Positions 1 to 5,801 are shown, counted from the first letter of the stretch. The stretch is 5,801 nt of DNA from an uncultured Bacteroidales bacterium (GCA_946406095.1 CAMJJO010000113.1:1-5801); one strand, 5' to 3'. Program-made: numbers and translations. The notes: generated by a model not told the origin, from the sequence alone.

Positions 1-253
1 GGCCCATACCAGGAGCAAGGGCGAAAGGCTTCTTGGCATAGAGAGCCATCACCAGGGTGCCGACGATAGCTGCCAGGGCAGTGGCTGTGAATACCGAACC
101 TGCAGGCATTCCGGGAAGGGCGCTGAAGATTCCGGGGTTGACGGCCAGGATGTAGGCCATCGTCAGGAAGGTAGTCAGACCCGCAAGGATTTCAGTGCGT
201 ACGTTGTTCTCGCCGCTCTTGAATCCAAATGCTTTTTCAAGAAAGTTTGCCAT
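1..253 (-). CDS. NCS2 purine permease, AzgA/PbuG type (N-terminal part, cut by window edge)
   Basis: Inner-membrane proton-coupled importer of the NCS2 superfamily, AzgA/PbuG/AdeQ branch, whose known members carry hypoxanthine, guanine or adenine. Reading back from the ATG at 253-251 gives 84 residues before the window ends. The start MANFLEKAFGF is typical of the family. Residues 21-40 (EILAGLTTFLTMAYILAVNP) form the family's first membrane segment, and residues 55-84 lead into the conserved ALAPGMG motif (residues 78-84), which is followed in relatives by LNAYF. The start codon lies 12 bp after the stop of the Tsx-like gene, so the two are probably co-transcribed. No Shine-Dalgarno motif is seen. 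Most of the protein, normally about 430 residues, lies outside the window, so completeness and exact substrate cannot be judged. It is a different branch from the UraA-type permease at 1579-2937. Confidence 0.9.
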   Translation of the reverse strand, partial: MANFLEKAFGFKSGENNVRTEILAGLTTFLTMAYILAVNPGIFSALPGMPAGSVFTATALAAIVGTLVMALYAKKPFALAPGMG

Positions 254-265
254 AGTTCAGGGGGA

Positions 266-1012
266 TTAGAAAATCCACTTAGCACCGATGCAGGGATTGC
301 ACATGAAGCCGTAGTTGCCGGCGAAGTTGAGGGAAAGCTCAACCTCTCCGCCGAGATGCAGATTCTCAACACCGATGTGCTTTCCGACGTTGTACCAGAT
401 CTGAGGTTCGGTAAGGATGCTCAGCTTGGTCTCTTTCTCATATCCATTGAGAGGATTGTTGTCGGTATCGAACTGGCTGTCAAGTCCCCAGATATCGATA
501 AATCCGCTGAAACGCAGGCCTTCGACACCAAGGAAATCGTTCATGCCCCATACGCCGGAGAACTTGAGCGGAACGGAAGCGCTGCCGTAGCCGATATGAT
601 GATCGTACATCACAGCAACGGTGTAGATGTTCTTGAAGTCGGCTGAATGCAGGAAGTAATTTAGACCCAGGCAGGCGACACCTGCACCCCAGGTGGCTCC
701 GTCATATTCTACGCGGACGCTGAGATCCTTGAGCTTGGAATCATGCCAGAAGTTGAGGTTACGCTCGATTTCGAAGTAGCTGCCATTGAAGGCGGTTCCT
801 GCGCCGAGGTTTTCACGGTCGGCAGAGGTGGCATAGTAGTGATCGATGAAGAAGAAGGTGTCACCCCAGTTGTCACCGTAGAAACCCTCGAAAGTTGTGG
901 TTGCGTAACCGCGTCCGAGGTCATAGAACATTTGAAGGTTGGTCTGAGCCTTCGCTCCTTGAGCAAAAGCAAGCGCAGCAATAGCACACGCGATAAAGAT
1001 TTTTTTGGACAT
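266..1012 (-). CDS. Tsx-like outer-membrane channel protein (DUF5020-like family)
   Basis: A 248-residue predicted outer-membrane beta-barrel. Residues 1-22 are a Sec signal peptide: KK near the start, a hydrophobic stretch, then AKA before Q23 as a signal peptidase I site. The mature part of about 226 residues is rich in Tyr, Phe, Trp and Gly with alternating strand-like patterns (GDTFFFIDHYY, residues 50-60; SYFEIERNLNFW; EPQIWYNVG). It ends in GAKWIF, a C-terminal Phe as expected for assembly by the BAM machinery. Size and pattern recall Tsx, the E. coli nucleoside channel, and the DUF5020 proteins common in Bacteroidota; the family name is from memory and was not searched. Its place between apt and two nucleobase permeases suggests nucleoside or nucleobase entry across the outer membrane, which is inference. 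The ATG is preceded by an AT-rich leader without a Shine-Dalgarno motif. Cys residues at 114, 238 and 241 (approximate) are unusual for a barrel but not diagnostic. Confidence 0.8.
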   Translation of the reverse strand: MSKKIFIACAIAALAFAQGAKAQTNLQMFYDLGRGYATTTFEGFYGDNWGDTFFFIDHYYATSADRENLGAGTAFNGSYFEIERNLNFWHDSKLKDLSVRVEYDGATWGAGVACLGLNYFLHSADFKNIYTVAVMYDHHIGYGSASVPLKFSGVWGMNDFLGVEGLRFSGFIDIWGLDSQFDTDNNPLNGYEKETKLSILTEPQIWYNVGKHIGVENLHLGGEVELSLNFAGNYGFMCNPCIGAKWIF

Positions 1013-1052
1013 AAAATGTAATTTATGAACTAAATATGTTAATAAAAAAGGT
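1013..1052 (-). other. AT-rich leader between apt and the Tsx-like gene
   Basis: This 40-bp gap has only 6 G/C bases, against a clearly GC-rich surrounding. Read on the minus strand it follows the apt stop with CCTTTTTTATTAACA and ends TACATTTT just before the ATG. The run of six T follows only a very weak 4-bp hairpin at the end of apt, so I do not call a terminator. TACATTTT resembles the Bacteroidota -7 element TAnnTTTG, but it abuts the start codon and has no TTG about 20 nt upstream. The likeliest role is an unstructured leader that favours ribosome binding without a Shine-Dalgarno motif. Confidence 0.4.
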
Positions 1053-1586
1053 TTATCTTTCTGAAAGGTGAAGCACCGAACTCACTTCCACGTCTTCGGG
1101 GAAGGGGGCGGTGCGGGGCACGTCGGTAATGTCGATGATGAAGTTGAGGAAAACTGCCTTGGGATTGAAGTGCTTCACGAGGCGGATGGTCGCCATGGCG
1201 GTCCCACCCGTGGCAAGAATGTCGTCGTGGATGAGCACTACATCGTCGGGGCAGATGGCATCGGCGTGAATCTCAATGGAGTCGGTGCCATATTCCTTCT
1301 GGTAGGATTCCCTCAGGGCGGTGGCCGGCAGCTTGCCCGGCTTGCGCACGGGAACGAAGCCCGCGCCAAGCCGGTCTGCTATTGCCGCTCCGCTGATGAA
1401 TCCACGGGACTCTATGCCGGCAACCTTGGTTATGCCTTTGTCCTTATAGATGTCGCATATCCTGTCCAGGACCTCTTTGTAGGCCTTGGGATCCTTGAAA
1501 AGCGTGGTCACATCGAAGAACTGGATTCCCTTCACGGGGAAATCCGGCACGACCCGGATGGATTCAGTCAGTTGTTTATCAGTCAT
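1053..1586 (-). CDS. apt: Adenine phosphoribosyltransferase
   Basis: Cytoplasmic purine salvage enzyme joining adenine and PRPP to give AMP and pyrophosphate. The 177-residue length is normal for Apt (about 170-185). The type I phosphoribosyltransferase PRPP loop is at residues 116-130 (VVLIHDDILATGGTA), with the acidic pair D121-D122. Other Apt marks are the N-terminal PDFPVKGIQFFDVTTL (residues 14-29), GIESRGF (57-63), RKPGKLP (81-87) and YQKEYG (95-100). These separate it from xanthine or hypoxanthine-guanine transferases. Its ATG at 1586-1584 sits inside the end of the permease gene: the two overlap by 8 nt (ATGACTGA on the minus strand, TGA being the permease stop), which points to translational coupling. 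The gene is intact and I see no altered catalytic residue. Confidence 0.96.
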   Translation of the reverse strand: MTDKQLTESIRVVPDFPVKGIQFFDVTTLFKDPKAYKEVLDRICDIYKDKGITKVAGIESRGFISGAAIADRLGAGFVPVRKPGKLPATALRESYQKEYGTDSIEIHADAICPDDVVLIHDDILATGGTAMATIRLVKHFNPKAVFLNFIIDITDVPRTAPFPEDVEVSSVLHLSER

Positions 1587-2937
1587 TCTTTTCCAATCTG
1601 TTTACTTCGAAATCGACGGACTTGTCGCCGAGGGCGTTCTTTCCGAACTCATAGTCCTTGCCGGGAAGGACGGCATTCAGGATGATGCCGACCAGAGCGC
1701 CGACTGCAAGGCCGGAGAGCTTGGTGAAGCCGAGATCCAGACTGCCTGCCTGGCTGTAGGAGATGCCGATTGCAAGCACGAGGATGAGGGCCATGATGAG
1801 AACGTTGCGGGAGGACTTGAAATCTACCTGGTTCTCGACCACGTTGCGCACGCCGACTGCGGAAATCATACCGTAGAGCACGAGGGAGACGCCGCCGATG
1901 GTCGCAGCGGGCATCGCACCGATAAGTGCGGAGAACTTAGGGCAGAAAGAAAGGATGATTGCGAAGCAGGCGGCGATGCGGATCACGCGGGGGTCATAGA
2001 CCTTGGTGAGGTTGAGCACGCCGGTGTTCTCGCCGTATGTGGTGTTTGCAGGGGCTCCGAAGAGGGAAGCCAGTGCGGTTGCGAGACCGTCGCCCATCAG
2101 GGTGCGGTGCAGGCCGGGATTCTCGAGATAGTTGATGCCGGTGGTGGAGGAGATTGCGCACATGTCGCCGATATGCTCCATCATGGTTGCGAGGGAGATG
2201 GGGATGATGGCGATGATGGCGGCGATGATCAGGCTCCAGTTAGGATTGTTGAACACGGCGATGGCGGTGTTCTCCCATTTGACGGGGAGGCCGATCCAGG
2301 CAGCTTCCTTGACTGCGCTGAAGTCGCACAGGCCGAAGCAGGCTGCCACTATATATGAACCAAGCACACCCAGCAGGATGGGGATGATCTTGATCATTCC
2401 CTTGCCCCAGATGTTGCAGACGATGATGATCGCGATTGCAAGGATGGCGATCCACCAGTTCTGGCCGCAGTTGTTGATTGCCGAGCCGGAGAGGATGAGG
2501 CCGATCGCGATGATGATGGGGCCGGTTACGATAGGAGGGAAGAAGCGCATCACCTTCTGGGGGCCGAATGCTGCGAAGAGGCCTGCCAGGATGAAGTAGA
2601 TGAGCCCTGCGCAGAAGACACCGATGCAGGCGTAGGGGAGTGCCTGTGCCTGGGTGAGTCCGCCGGCCATGCCCATCTGAACAACCGTTGCGTAGCCGCC
2701 GAGGAATGCGAAGGACGATCCCAGGAATGCGGGAACCCTGAGTTTGGTGCAGAGATGGAAGATCAGAGTGCCGAGACCTGCGAAGAGCAGGGTTGCGGAC
2801 ATCGAGAGACCCGTGATGACGGGGACCAGGACAGTGGCTCCGAACATGGCGAACATGTGCTGGAGTCCGAGGGTGAGCATTTTCCCTTTGCCAAGGGTGC
2901 GGGCATCGTAGATGCCTTCGTTTTGTGCTTTCGTCAT
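1579..2937 (-). CDS. uraA: NCS2 nucleobase permease, uracil (UraA) type
   Basis: Inner-membrane proton symporter for a nucleobase, 452 residues, of the NCS2 (nucleobase-ascorbate) family with its usual 14 membrane segments. It aligns by eye with E. coli UraA along its length: LQHMFAMFGATVLVPV (residues 25-40, with the family Q-H pair at 26-27), RVPAFLGSSFAF (67-78), E254-HIG in segment 8, PGLHRT (274-279), and NTTYGENTGVL (298-308) with E303. E254 and E303 correspond to UraA E241 and E290, which contact uracil. Xanthine and urate members normally have a Gln-Asn type motif in place of TTYGEN, so uracil is the best substrate guess, although the neighbours are purine genes. Position 258 is Asp where E. 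coli UraA has His245. A hydrophilic tail of about 28 residues follows the last membrane segment. It starts 26 bp after guaA, after an A-rich leader without a Shine-Dalgarno motif, and ends overlapping apt by 8 nt. Confidence 0.9.
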   Translation of the reverse strand: MTKAQNEGIYDARTLGKGKMLTLGLQHMFAMFGATVLVPVITGLSMSATLLFAGLGTLIFHLCTKLRVPAFLGSSFAFLGGYATVVQMGMAGGLTQAQALPYACIGVFCAGLIYFILAGLFAAFGPQKVMRFFPPIVTGPIIIAIGLILSGSAINNCGQNWWIAILAIAIIIVCNIWGKGMIKIIPILLGVLGSYIVAACFGLCDFSAVKEAAWIGLPVKWENTAIAVFNNPNWSLIIAAIIAIIPISLATMMEHIGDMCAISSTTGINYLENPGLHRTLMGDGLATALASLFGAPANTTYGENTGVLNLTKVYDPRVIRIAACFAIILSFCPKFSALIGAMPAATIGGVSLVLYGMISAVGVRNVVENQVDFKSSRNVLIMALILVLAIGISYSQAGSLDLGFTKLSGLAVGALVGIILNAVLPGKDYEFGKNALGDKSVDFEVNRLEKND

Positions 2938-2963
2938 AATTGTTTATTGGTTTTTGATGGTTT

Positions 2964-4490
2964 CTATTCCCATTCAATGGTTGCCGGCGGCTTGGAGCAG
3001 ATGTCGTACACGACCCGGTTCACTCCCTTGACCCCGCGGACGATGTCGTTCGACACCTCTGCCAGGAAGCCGTAGGGGAGCTGCGCCCAGTCGGCAGTCA
3101 TTCCGTCCACTGACGTGACCGCCCGCAACACTATAGTATATTCGTATGTTCTTTCGTCTCCCATCACGCCGACGCTCTTGATGGGGAGGAGGATGGTGGC
3201 TGCCTGCCACACATCGTCGTAGAGATTCCAGCGCCTGAGGGCGCCGATGAAGACTGCGTCCGCTTCCTGCAGAATGGCCACCTTTTCGCGTGTGACCTCT
3301 CCCAGCACGCGTATGCCCAGGCCCGGGCCGGGGAAAGGATGGCGGCCGAGGATGACGGGATCCAGCCCAAGGGCCTTTCCCACCCGGCGGACTTCATCCT
3401 TGAACAGCAGGCGCAGGGGTTCCACCACCCCGAGCTTCATCTCTTTGGGCAGGCCGCCCACATTGTGATGGCTCTTGATGGTAACGGAGGCTCCGGGCAC
3501 TGCGGAGGACTCTATCACATCCGGATAAATGGTGCCCTGGGCAAGCCAGCGCACGTTTTCTATCTTTGCGGCCTCGGCATTGAAGACTTCGACGAAGTCC
3601 CTGCCTATGGCCTTGCGTTTCTGTTCGGGTTCGGTGATGCCGGCAAGGTCGCCGAAGAAGCGGTCGGCCGCCTGCACGCCTTTAACGTTCAGCCCCATAT
3701 CCTTATAGGACTCGAGAACGGATGAGAACTCGTCCTTGCGGAGCAGTCCGCTGTCTACGAAGATGCAGTGGAGCTGGTCTCCGATCGCCTTGTGAAGCAG
3801 AAGTGCCGCAACCGAGGAATCGACTCCTCCGGATAGGCCGAGAACCACCTTGTCGGTGCCTATCTGTTTCCTGAGGGCCGCCACGGTGGATTCTATGAAG
3901 CTGTCCGGAGTCCAGTCGCCGGCGCATCCGCAGATGCCGAGAACGAAGTTGCGGAGCATCTGCTTGCCGAATTCGCTGTGATGCACCTCGGCGTGGAACT
4001 GGATGCCCCAGACGGGCAGGCCTTCCATCCTGAACGCGGCGTTTTCCACGGCTTCGGTGGAAGCGATGATCCTGGCTCCGGCGGGCAGTGCGGTGATGGT
4101 GTCACCATGGCTCATCCATACCTGGCTGCTGGCGGGAACGTCCTTCAGCAGGGGATCCTGCGCGTCTTTGACAGTGAGCATCGCGCGGCCGTATTCCCTT
4201 GTGCCGGAGGCCGCCACATTGCCGCCGCGGCTCCATGCGAGCCACTGCGCGCCGTAGCATATTCCGAGGATGGGGAGACCGGCGGGCACTCCGCCCAGAT
4301 CCGGCTGGGGAGCGTTCTCCGCCCGCACGCTTGACGGGCTTCCGGAAAGGACTATTCCTTTGATGTCGGGAGTGATGGCAGGGATCTTATTGAAGGGGAC
4401 GATATCGCAGTACACGTTCATCTCGCGGATGCGACGTGCAATTAACATTGTGTACTGCGATCCGAAATCCAGAATAAGTATCCTTTCCAT
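2964..4490 (-). CDS. guaA: GMP synthase (glutamine-hydrolysing)
   Basis: Cytoplasmic enzyme converting XMP, ATP and glutamine to GMP, the last step of guanine nucleotide synthesis. It has 508 residues (E. coli 525) and the full domain order. The class I glutamine amidotransferase domain spans roughly residues 1-190, with nucleophile C78 in GICYG and H166/E168 in FHAE. The ATP pyrophosphatase domain follows, with P-loop LGLSGGVDSS at 217-226 and the FVDSGLLRK segment at 244-252. The C-terminal XMP-binding and dimerisation domain carries KSHHNVGGLP (339-348), RHPFPGPGLGIR (383-394), GVMGDERTYEY (441-451) and the canonical ending KPPATIEWE. All catalytic residues I can identify are present. The start at 4490 lies 3 bp after the guaB stop, so translation is probably coupled with guaB, the enzyme that supplies its substrate. 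No hairpin is seen between this gene and the permease. Confidence 0.98.
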   Translation of the reverse strand: MERILILDFGSQYTMLIARRIREMNVYCDIVPFNKIPAITPDIKGIVLSGSPSSVRAENAPQPDLGGVPAGLPILGICYGAQWLAWSRGGNVAASGTREYGRAMLTVKDAQDPLLKDVPASSQVWMSHGDTITALPAGARIIASTEAVENAAFRMEGLPVWGIQFHAEVHHSEFGKQMLRNFVLGICGCAGDWTPDSFIESTVAALRKQIGTDKVVLGLSGGVDSSVAALLLHKAIGDQLHCIFVDSGLLRKDEFSSVLESYKDMGLNVKGVQAADRFFGDLAGITEPEQKRKAIGRDFVEVFNAEAAKIENVRWLAQGTIYPDVIESSAVPGASVTIKSHHNVGGLPKEMKLGVVEPLRLLFKDEVRRVGKALGLDPVILGRHPFPGPGLGIRVLGEVTREKVAILQEADAVFIGALRRWNLYDDVWQAATILLPIKSVGVMGDERTYEYTIVLRAVTSVDGMTADWAQLPYGFLAEVSNDIVRGVKGVNRVVYDICSKPPATIEWE

Positions 4491-4493
4491 CTG

Positions 4494-5582
4494 CTACTTA
4501 TTATAGTTGGGAGCGGGTTTGGCGATGATGAGGTCGTGAGGGTGATTCTCGATGACTCCGTTGGCGGTGATCCTCACGAATCTGGCGTTCCAGAGTTCCT
4601 CTATGGTATGCGCTCCGCAATAGCCCATGCCGGAACGCAGGCCTCCTATCAACTGGTAGATGATGTCGCCCGCAGGGCCCTTGTAGGGGACTTTGCCCAC
4701 TATTCCTTCGGGCACAAGCTTCATTGCACCGGTCTGGAAGTAACGGTCGCGGGAACCGGCCTCCATCGCGTCGATGGATCCCATTCCGCGGTAAACCTTG
4801 AACTTCTTGCCGTTCTTGAAGTCTTCGAGGATGTCGCCGGGGGTCTCGTCGGCGCCTGCGAGGATGGATCCGCACATTACGGTGGAAGCACCCGCGGCCA
4901 GGGCCTTGACTATGTCTCCACTGTAGCGGAGACCGCCGTCGGCGATGATCGGCACGCCATATTCCTTAGCGGCTTCGGCGGCGTCGTAGATTGCGGTCAG
5001 CTGAGGCACTCCGACGCCGGCAACCACACGGGTGGTGCAGATGGAGCCGGGGCCTATGCCCACCTTGACGGCATCGGCACCTGCCTTGATGAGGTCCCTG
5101 GTGCCTTCGGGGGTGGCTACGTTGCCCACCACTACGTCGAGCCCGGGGAAGCTTTTCTTGATCTTTTTCAGAGCATTGACGACTCCCTTGCTGTGGCCGT
5201 GGGCGGAGTCGAGCACTATGGCATCCACCCCTGCCGCGACCAGCTTGGAGGTGCGGTCGACGGCGTCGGCGGTGATGCCCACGCCCGCTGCGACCCTGAA
5301 TCCTGCCGCCTTGACCTTGGCCACCTCGCCTGCCTGTGCCTCGGCGGACATGTTCTTATGAAGAACCCCTATGCCGCCTTCTTTTGCAAGAGCTATGGCC
5401 ATAGGGGCTTCTGTGACAGTGTCCATTGCAGCAGAGACAATCGGGATGTCGAGCGCTATGTTCCTGGTAAATTGCGTTTTGAGGGAAACTTCCCTAGGCA
5501 GTACCTCGGACCATGCCGGAACCAGAAGTACGTCGTCGAAGGTGAGACCTTCCTGGATAATACGGTTTTCGGTAAAAGACAT
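4494..5582 (-). CDS. guaB: IMP dehydrogenase, short form without CBS domains
   Basis: Cytoplasmic enzyme oxidising IMP to XMP with NAD+, the committed step to GMP. The 362-residue protein has the barrel core only: TFDDVLLVPAWSEVLP (residues 14-29), SAAMDTVTE (50-58), GVLHKNM (72-78), DSAHGHS (125-131), GNVATPEG (153-160), GIGPGSICTTR (175-185) with catalytic C182, IADGGLRYSGD (213-223), and the flap YRGMGSIDAM (264-273) with R280-Y281 and KLVPEG (288-293). The RY flap marks IMP dehydrogenase rather than GMP reductase. In full-length enzymes such as E. coli GuaB (488 aa), about 120 residues with two CBS repeats lie between the KNMS...KVK helix and the GAAVG strand; here KVKAAGFRVAAGVG (89-102) joins them directly. 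The start at 5582 fits family N-termini. An upstream in-frame ATG at 5657 is rejected because the extension would run through the promoter and terminator hairpin. First gene of the operon. Confidence 0.96.
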   Translation of the reverse strand: MSFTENRIIQEGLTFDDVLLVPAWSEVLPREVSLKTQFTRNIALDIPIVSAAMDTVTEAPMAIALAKEGGIGVLHKNMSAEAQAGEVAKVKAAGFRVAAGVGITADAVDRTSKLVAAGVDAIVLDSAHGHSKGVVNALKKIKKSFPGLDVVVGNVATPEGTRDLIKAGADAVKVGIGPGSICTTRVVAGVGVPQLTAIYDAAEAAKEYGVPIIADGGLRYSGDIVKALAAGASTVMCGSILAGADETPGDILEDFKNGKKFKVYRGMGSIDAMEAGSRDRYFQTGAMKLVPEGIVGKVPYKGPAGDIIYQLIGGLRSGMGYCGAHTIEELWNARFVRITANGVIENHPHDLIIAKPAPNYNK

Positions 5583-5601
5583 TGTTCTAACTTCCAATGG
5601 G

Positions 5602-5632
5602 CAAAGGTATACAAAATCCCGCGCCTCTGCAA
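5602..5632 (-). promoter_or_regulatory. guaB promoter (Bacteroidota-type -33/-7)
   Basis: Read on the minus strand, TTG (5632-5630) is followed by exactly 20 nt and then TACCTTTG (5609-5602). This fits the published Bacteroides sigma consensus of TTG about 19-21 nt before TAnnTTTG. Transcription would begin about 5-8 nt further on, near 5594-5597, giving a leader of only about 12-15 nt before the guaB ATG. That leaves no room for a riboswitch or attenuator. It is the only match to TAnnTTTG with a correctly placed TTG that I found in the intergenic gaps. Confidence 0.7.
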
Positions 5633-5650
5633 GAAAGACGCGGGGATTTT
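5613..5650 (-). terminator. Hairpin after htpG, probable intrinsic terminator
   Basis: An inverted repeat with arms at 5613-5623 and 5639-5650 forms an 11-bp stem (AAAATCCCGCG against CGCGGGGATTTT, one bulged G) around a 15-nt loop. On the htpG transcript it begins 23 nt after the stop codon, and its 3' arm ends in GGGATTTT. The T run is short and lies within the stem, so termination may be partial. Because the arms end in A and T runs, it could also work on the opposite strand, but no gene needs it there. The guaB -33 TTG lies in the loop and the -7 element just past the stem. Confidence 0.55.
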
Positions 5651-5673
5651 TCCACAAGTTTTCAACAATGCCG

Positions 5674-5801
5674 TTACTTCAGCAATTTCTCGCTACGCTC
5701 GATAAATTCTGCCAGGGCCTTGCCTTTCAGCATTCCGGAACCGAGCAGGGCCAGGTCGATGACCTGATGCAGGAGTTCGGACTCGTCTCCGCCGTCTTTT
5801 T
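5674..5801 (-). CDS. htpG: Hsp90-family chaperone HtpG (C-terminal end, cut by window edge)
   Basis: Only the last 41 residues and the TAA stop (5676-5674) are in the window. They read as an acidic stretch (DGGDESELL), then HQVIDLALLGSGMLKGKALA and FIERSEKLLK at the end. This matches the C-terminal dimerisation end of Bacteroidota HtpG, which typically closes with a LIDLALLxxGMLKGEAL...F...RS pattern. HtpG is an ATP-dependent cytoplasmic chaperone, and its ATPase and middle domains lie outside the window. A hairpin 23 nt after the stop and a separate promoter for guaB suggest it is a different transcription unit from the purine genes. The identification rests on one short segment, so it is good but not certain. 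Confidence 0.8.
   Translation of the reverse strand, partial: KDGGDESELLHQVIDLALLGSGMLKGKALAEFIERSEKLLK

Noticed and set aside
1013..1052. A promoter (TACATTTT) and terminator (T6 run) before the Tsx-like gene
   Set aside because: The -7-like element touches the start codon and has no TTG about 20 nt upstream. The T run follows only a 4-bp hairpin. Kept only as an AT-rich leader.
2161..2230. Repetitive GATGATGGC-like tract
   Set aside because: It encodes the Ile/Ala/Pro-rich membrane segment of the permease (about residues 238-253). The repetition follows from the amino acids, not from a repeat array.
1486..2358. A 290-codon plus-strand open frame opposite the UraA-type permease and apt
   Set aside because: The low-complexity product (runs of Gly, Asp, Glu and His) mirrors the Ala/Ile/Val codons of the membrane protein. 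There is no plausible start context or family.
2938..2963. Possible regulatory element in the guaA-permease gap
   Set aside because: It is only 26 bp, A-rich when read in the direction of transcription, with no hairpin or promoter match. It reads as a simple leader.
4494..5582. GMP reductase as an alternative identity, given the short length
   Set aside because: The flap has the R-Y pair (RDRYFQ) and KLVPEG typical of IMP dehydrogenase, the loop is GPGSICTTR, and the gene leads guaA.
5583..5657. Longer guaB start at 5657 giving 25 extra N-terminal residues
   Set aside because: The added residues would be encoded by the terminator hairpin and promoter. The family N-terminus begins at the Met encoded at 5582-5580, shortly before the conserved TFDDVLL.
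4536..5705. A 389-codon open frame on the plus strand opposite guaB
   Set aside because: It lies antisense to a certain guaB gene, extends into the terminator/promoter gap, and its translation is rich in Gly, Asp, His and Cys with no domain. It is a frame kept open by GC-rich codon use in guaB.

Overview
This window is a single block of genes, all transcribed from the minus strand (right to left), and almost everything in it concerns nucleobase uptake and guanine nucleotide synthesis. It most likely comes from a GC-rich member of the Bacteroidales (Bacteroidota). The evidence is a clean Bacteroidota-type promoter (TTG, 20 nt, TAnnTTTG), A/T-rich leaders without Shine-Dalgarno motifs, a Tsx-like/DUF5020 outer-membrane protein of a kind typical of that phylum, and an HtpG C-terminus of Bacteroides style. 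A Rikenellaceae/Alistipes-like source would suit the composition, but the genus cannot be fixed from this sequence.

Layout in transcription order. (1) 5801-5674 is the C-terminal end of htpG (Hsp90 chaperone), cut by the window edge. (2) 5673-5583 is a 91-bp gap. It holds a GC-rich hairpin, probably the htpG terminator, with the guaB promoter woven into it. (3) 5582-4494 is guaB, IMP dehydrogenase, in a natural short form lacking the two CBS domains. (4) 4490-2964 is guaA, GMP synthase, 3 bp downstream. (5) 2937-1579 is a UraA-type NCS2 nucleobase permease. (6) 1586-1053 is apt, adenine phosphoribosyltransferase, whose start overlaps the permease stop by 8 nt. (7) 1012-266 is a Tsx-like (DUF5020-like) outer-membrane beta-barrel with a signal peptide and a C-terminal Phe. 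(8) 253-1 is the N-terminus of a second permease, of the AzgA/PbuG purine type, running off the left edge.

Read as one unit, the block covers outer-membrane entry (Tsx-like channel), inner-membrane uptake (two different nucleobase permeases), trapping of adenine as AMP (Apt), and conversion of IMP to XMP to GMP (GuaB, GuaA). The tight spacing from guaB to apt supports one operon. The AT-rich 40-bp gap before the channel gene is the one place downstream of guaB where a second promoter could sit, although I see no good match there. No RNA genes, mobile elements, CRISPR arrays, integrase sites or riboswitches are visible. The most notable points are the CBS-less IMP dehydrogenase and the overlap of the guaB promoter with the htpG terminator hairpin. 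I do not see a wholly new system here.
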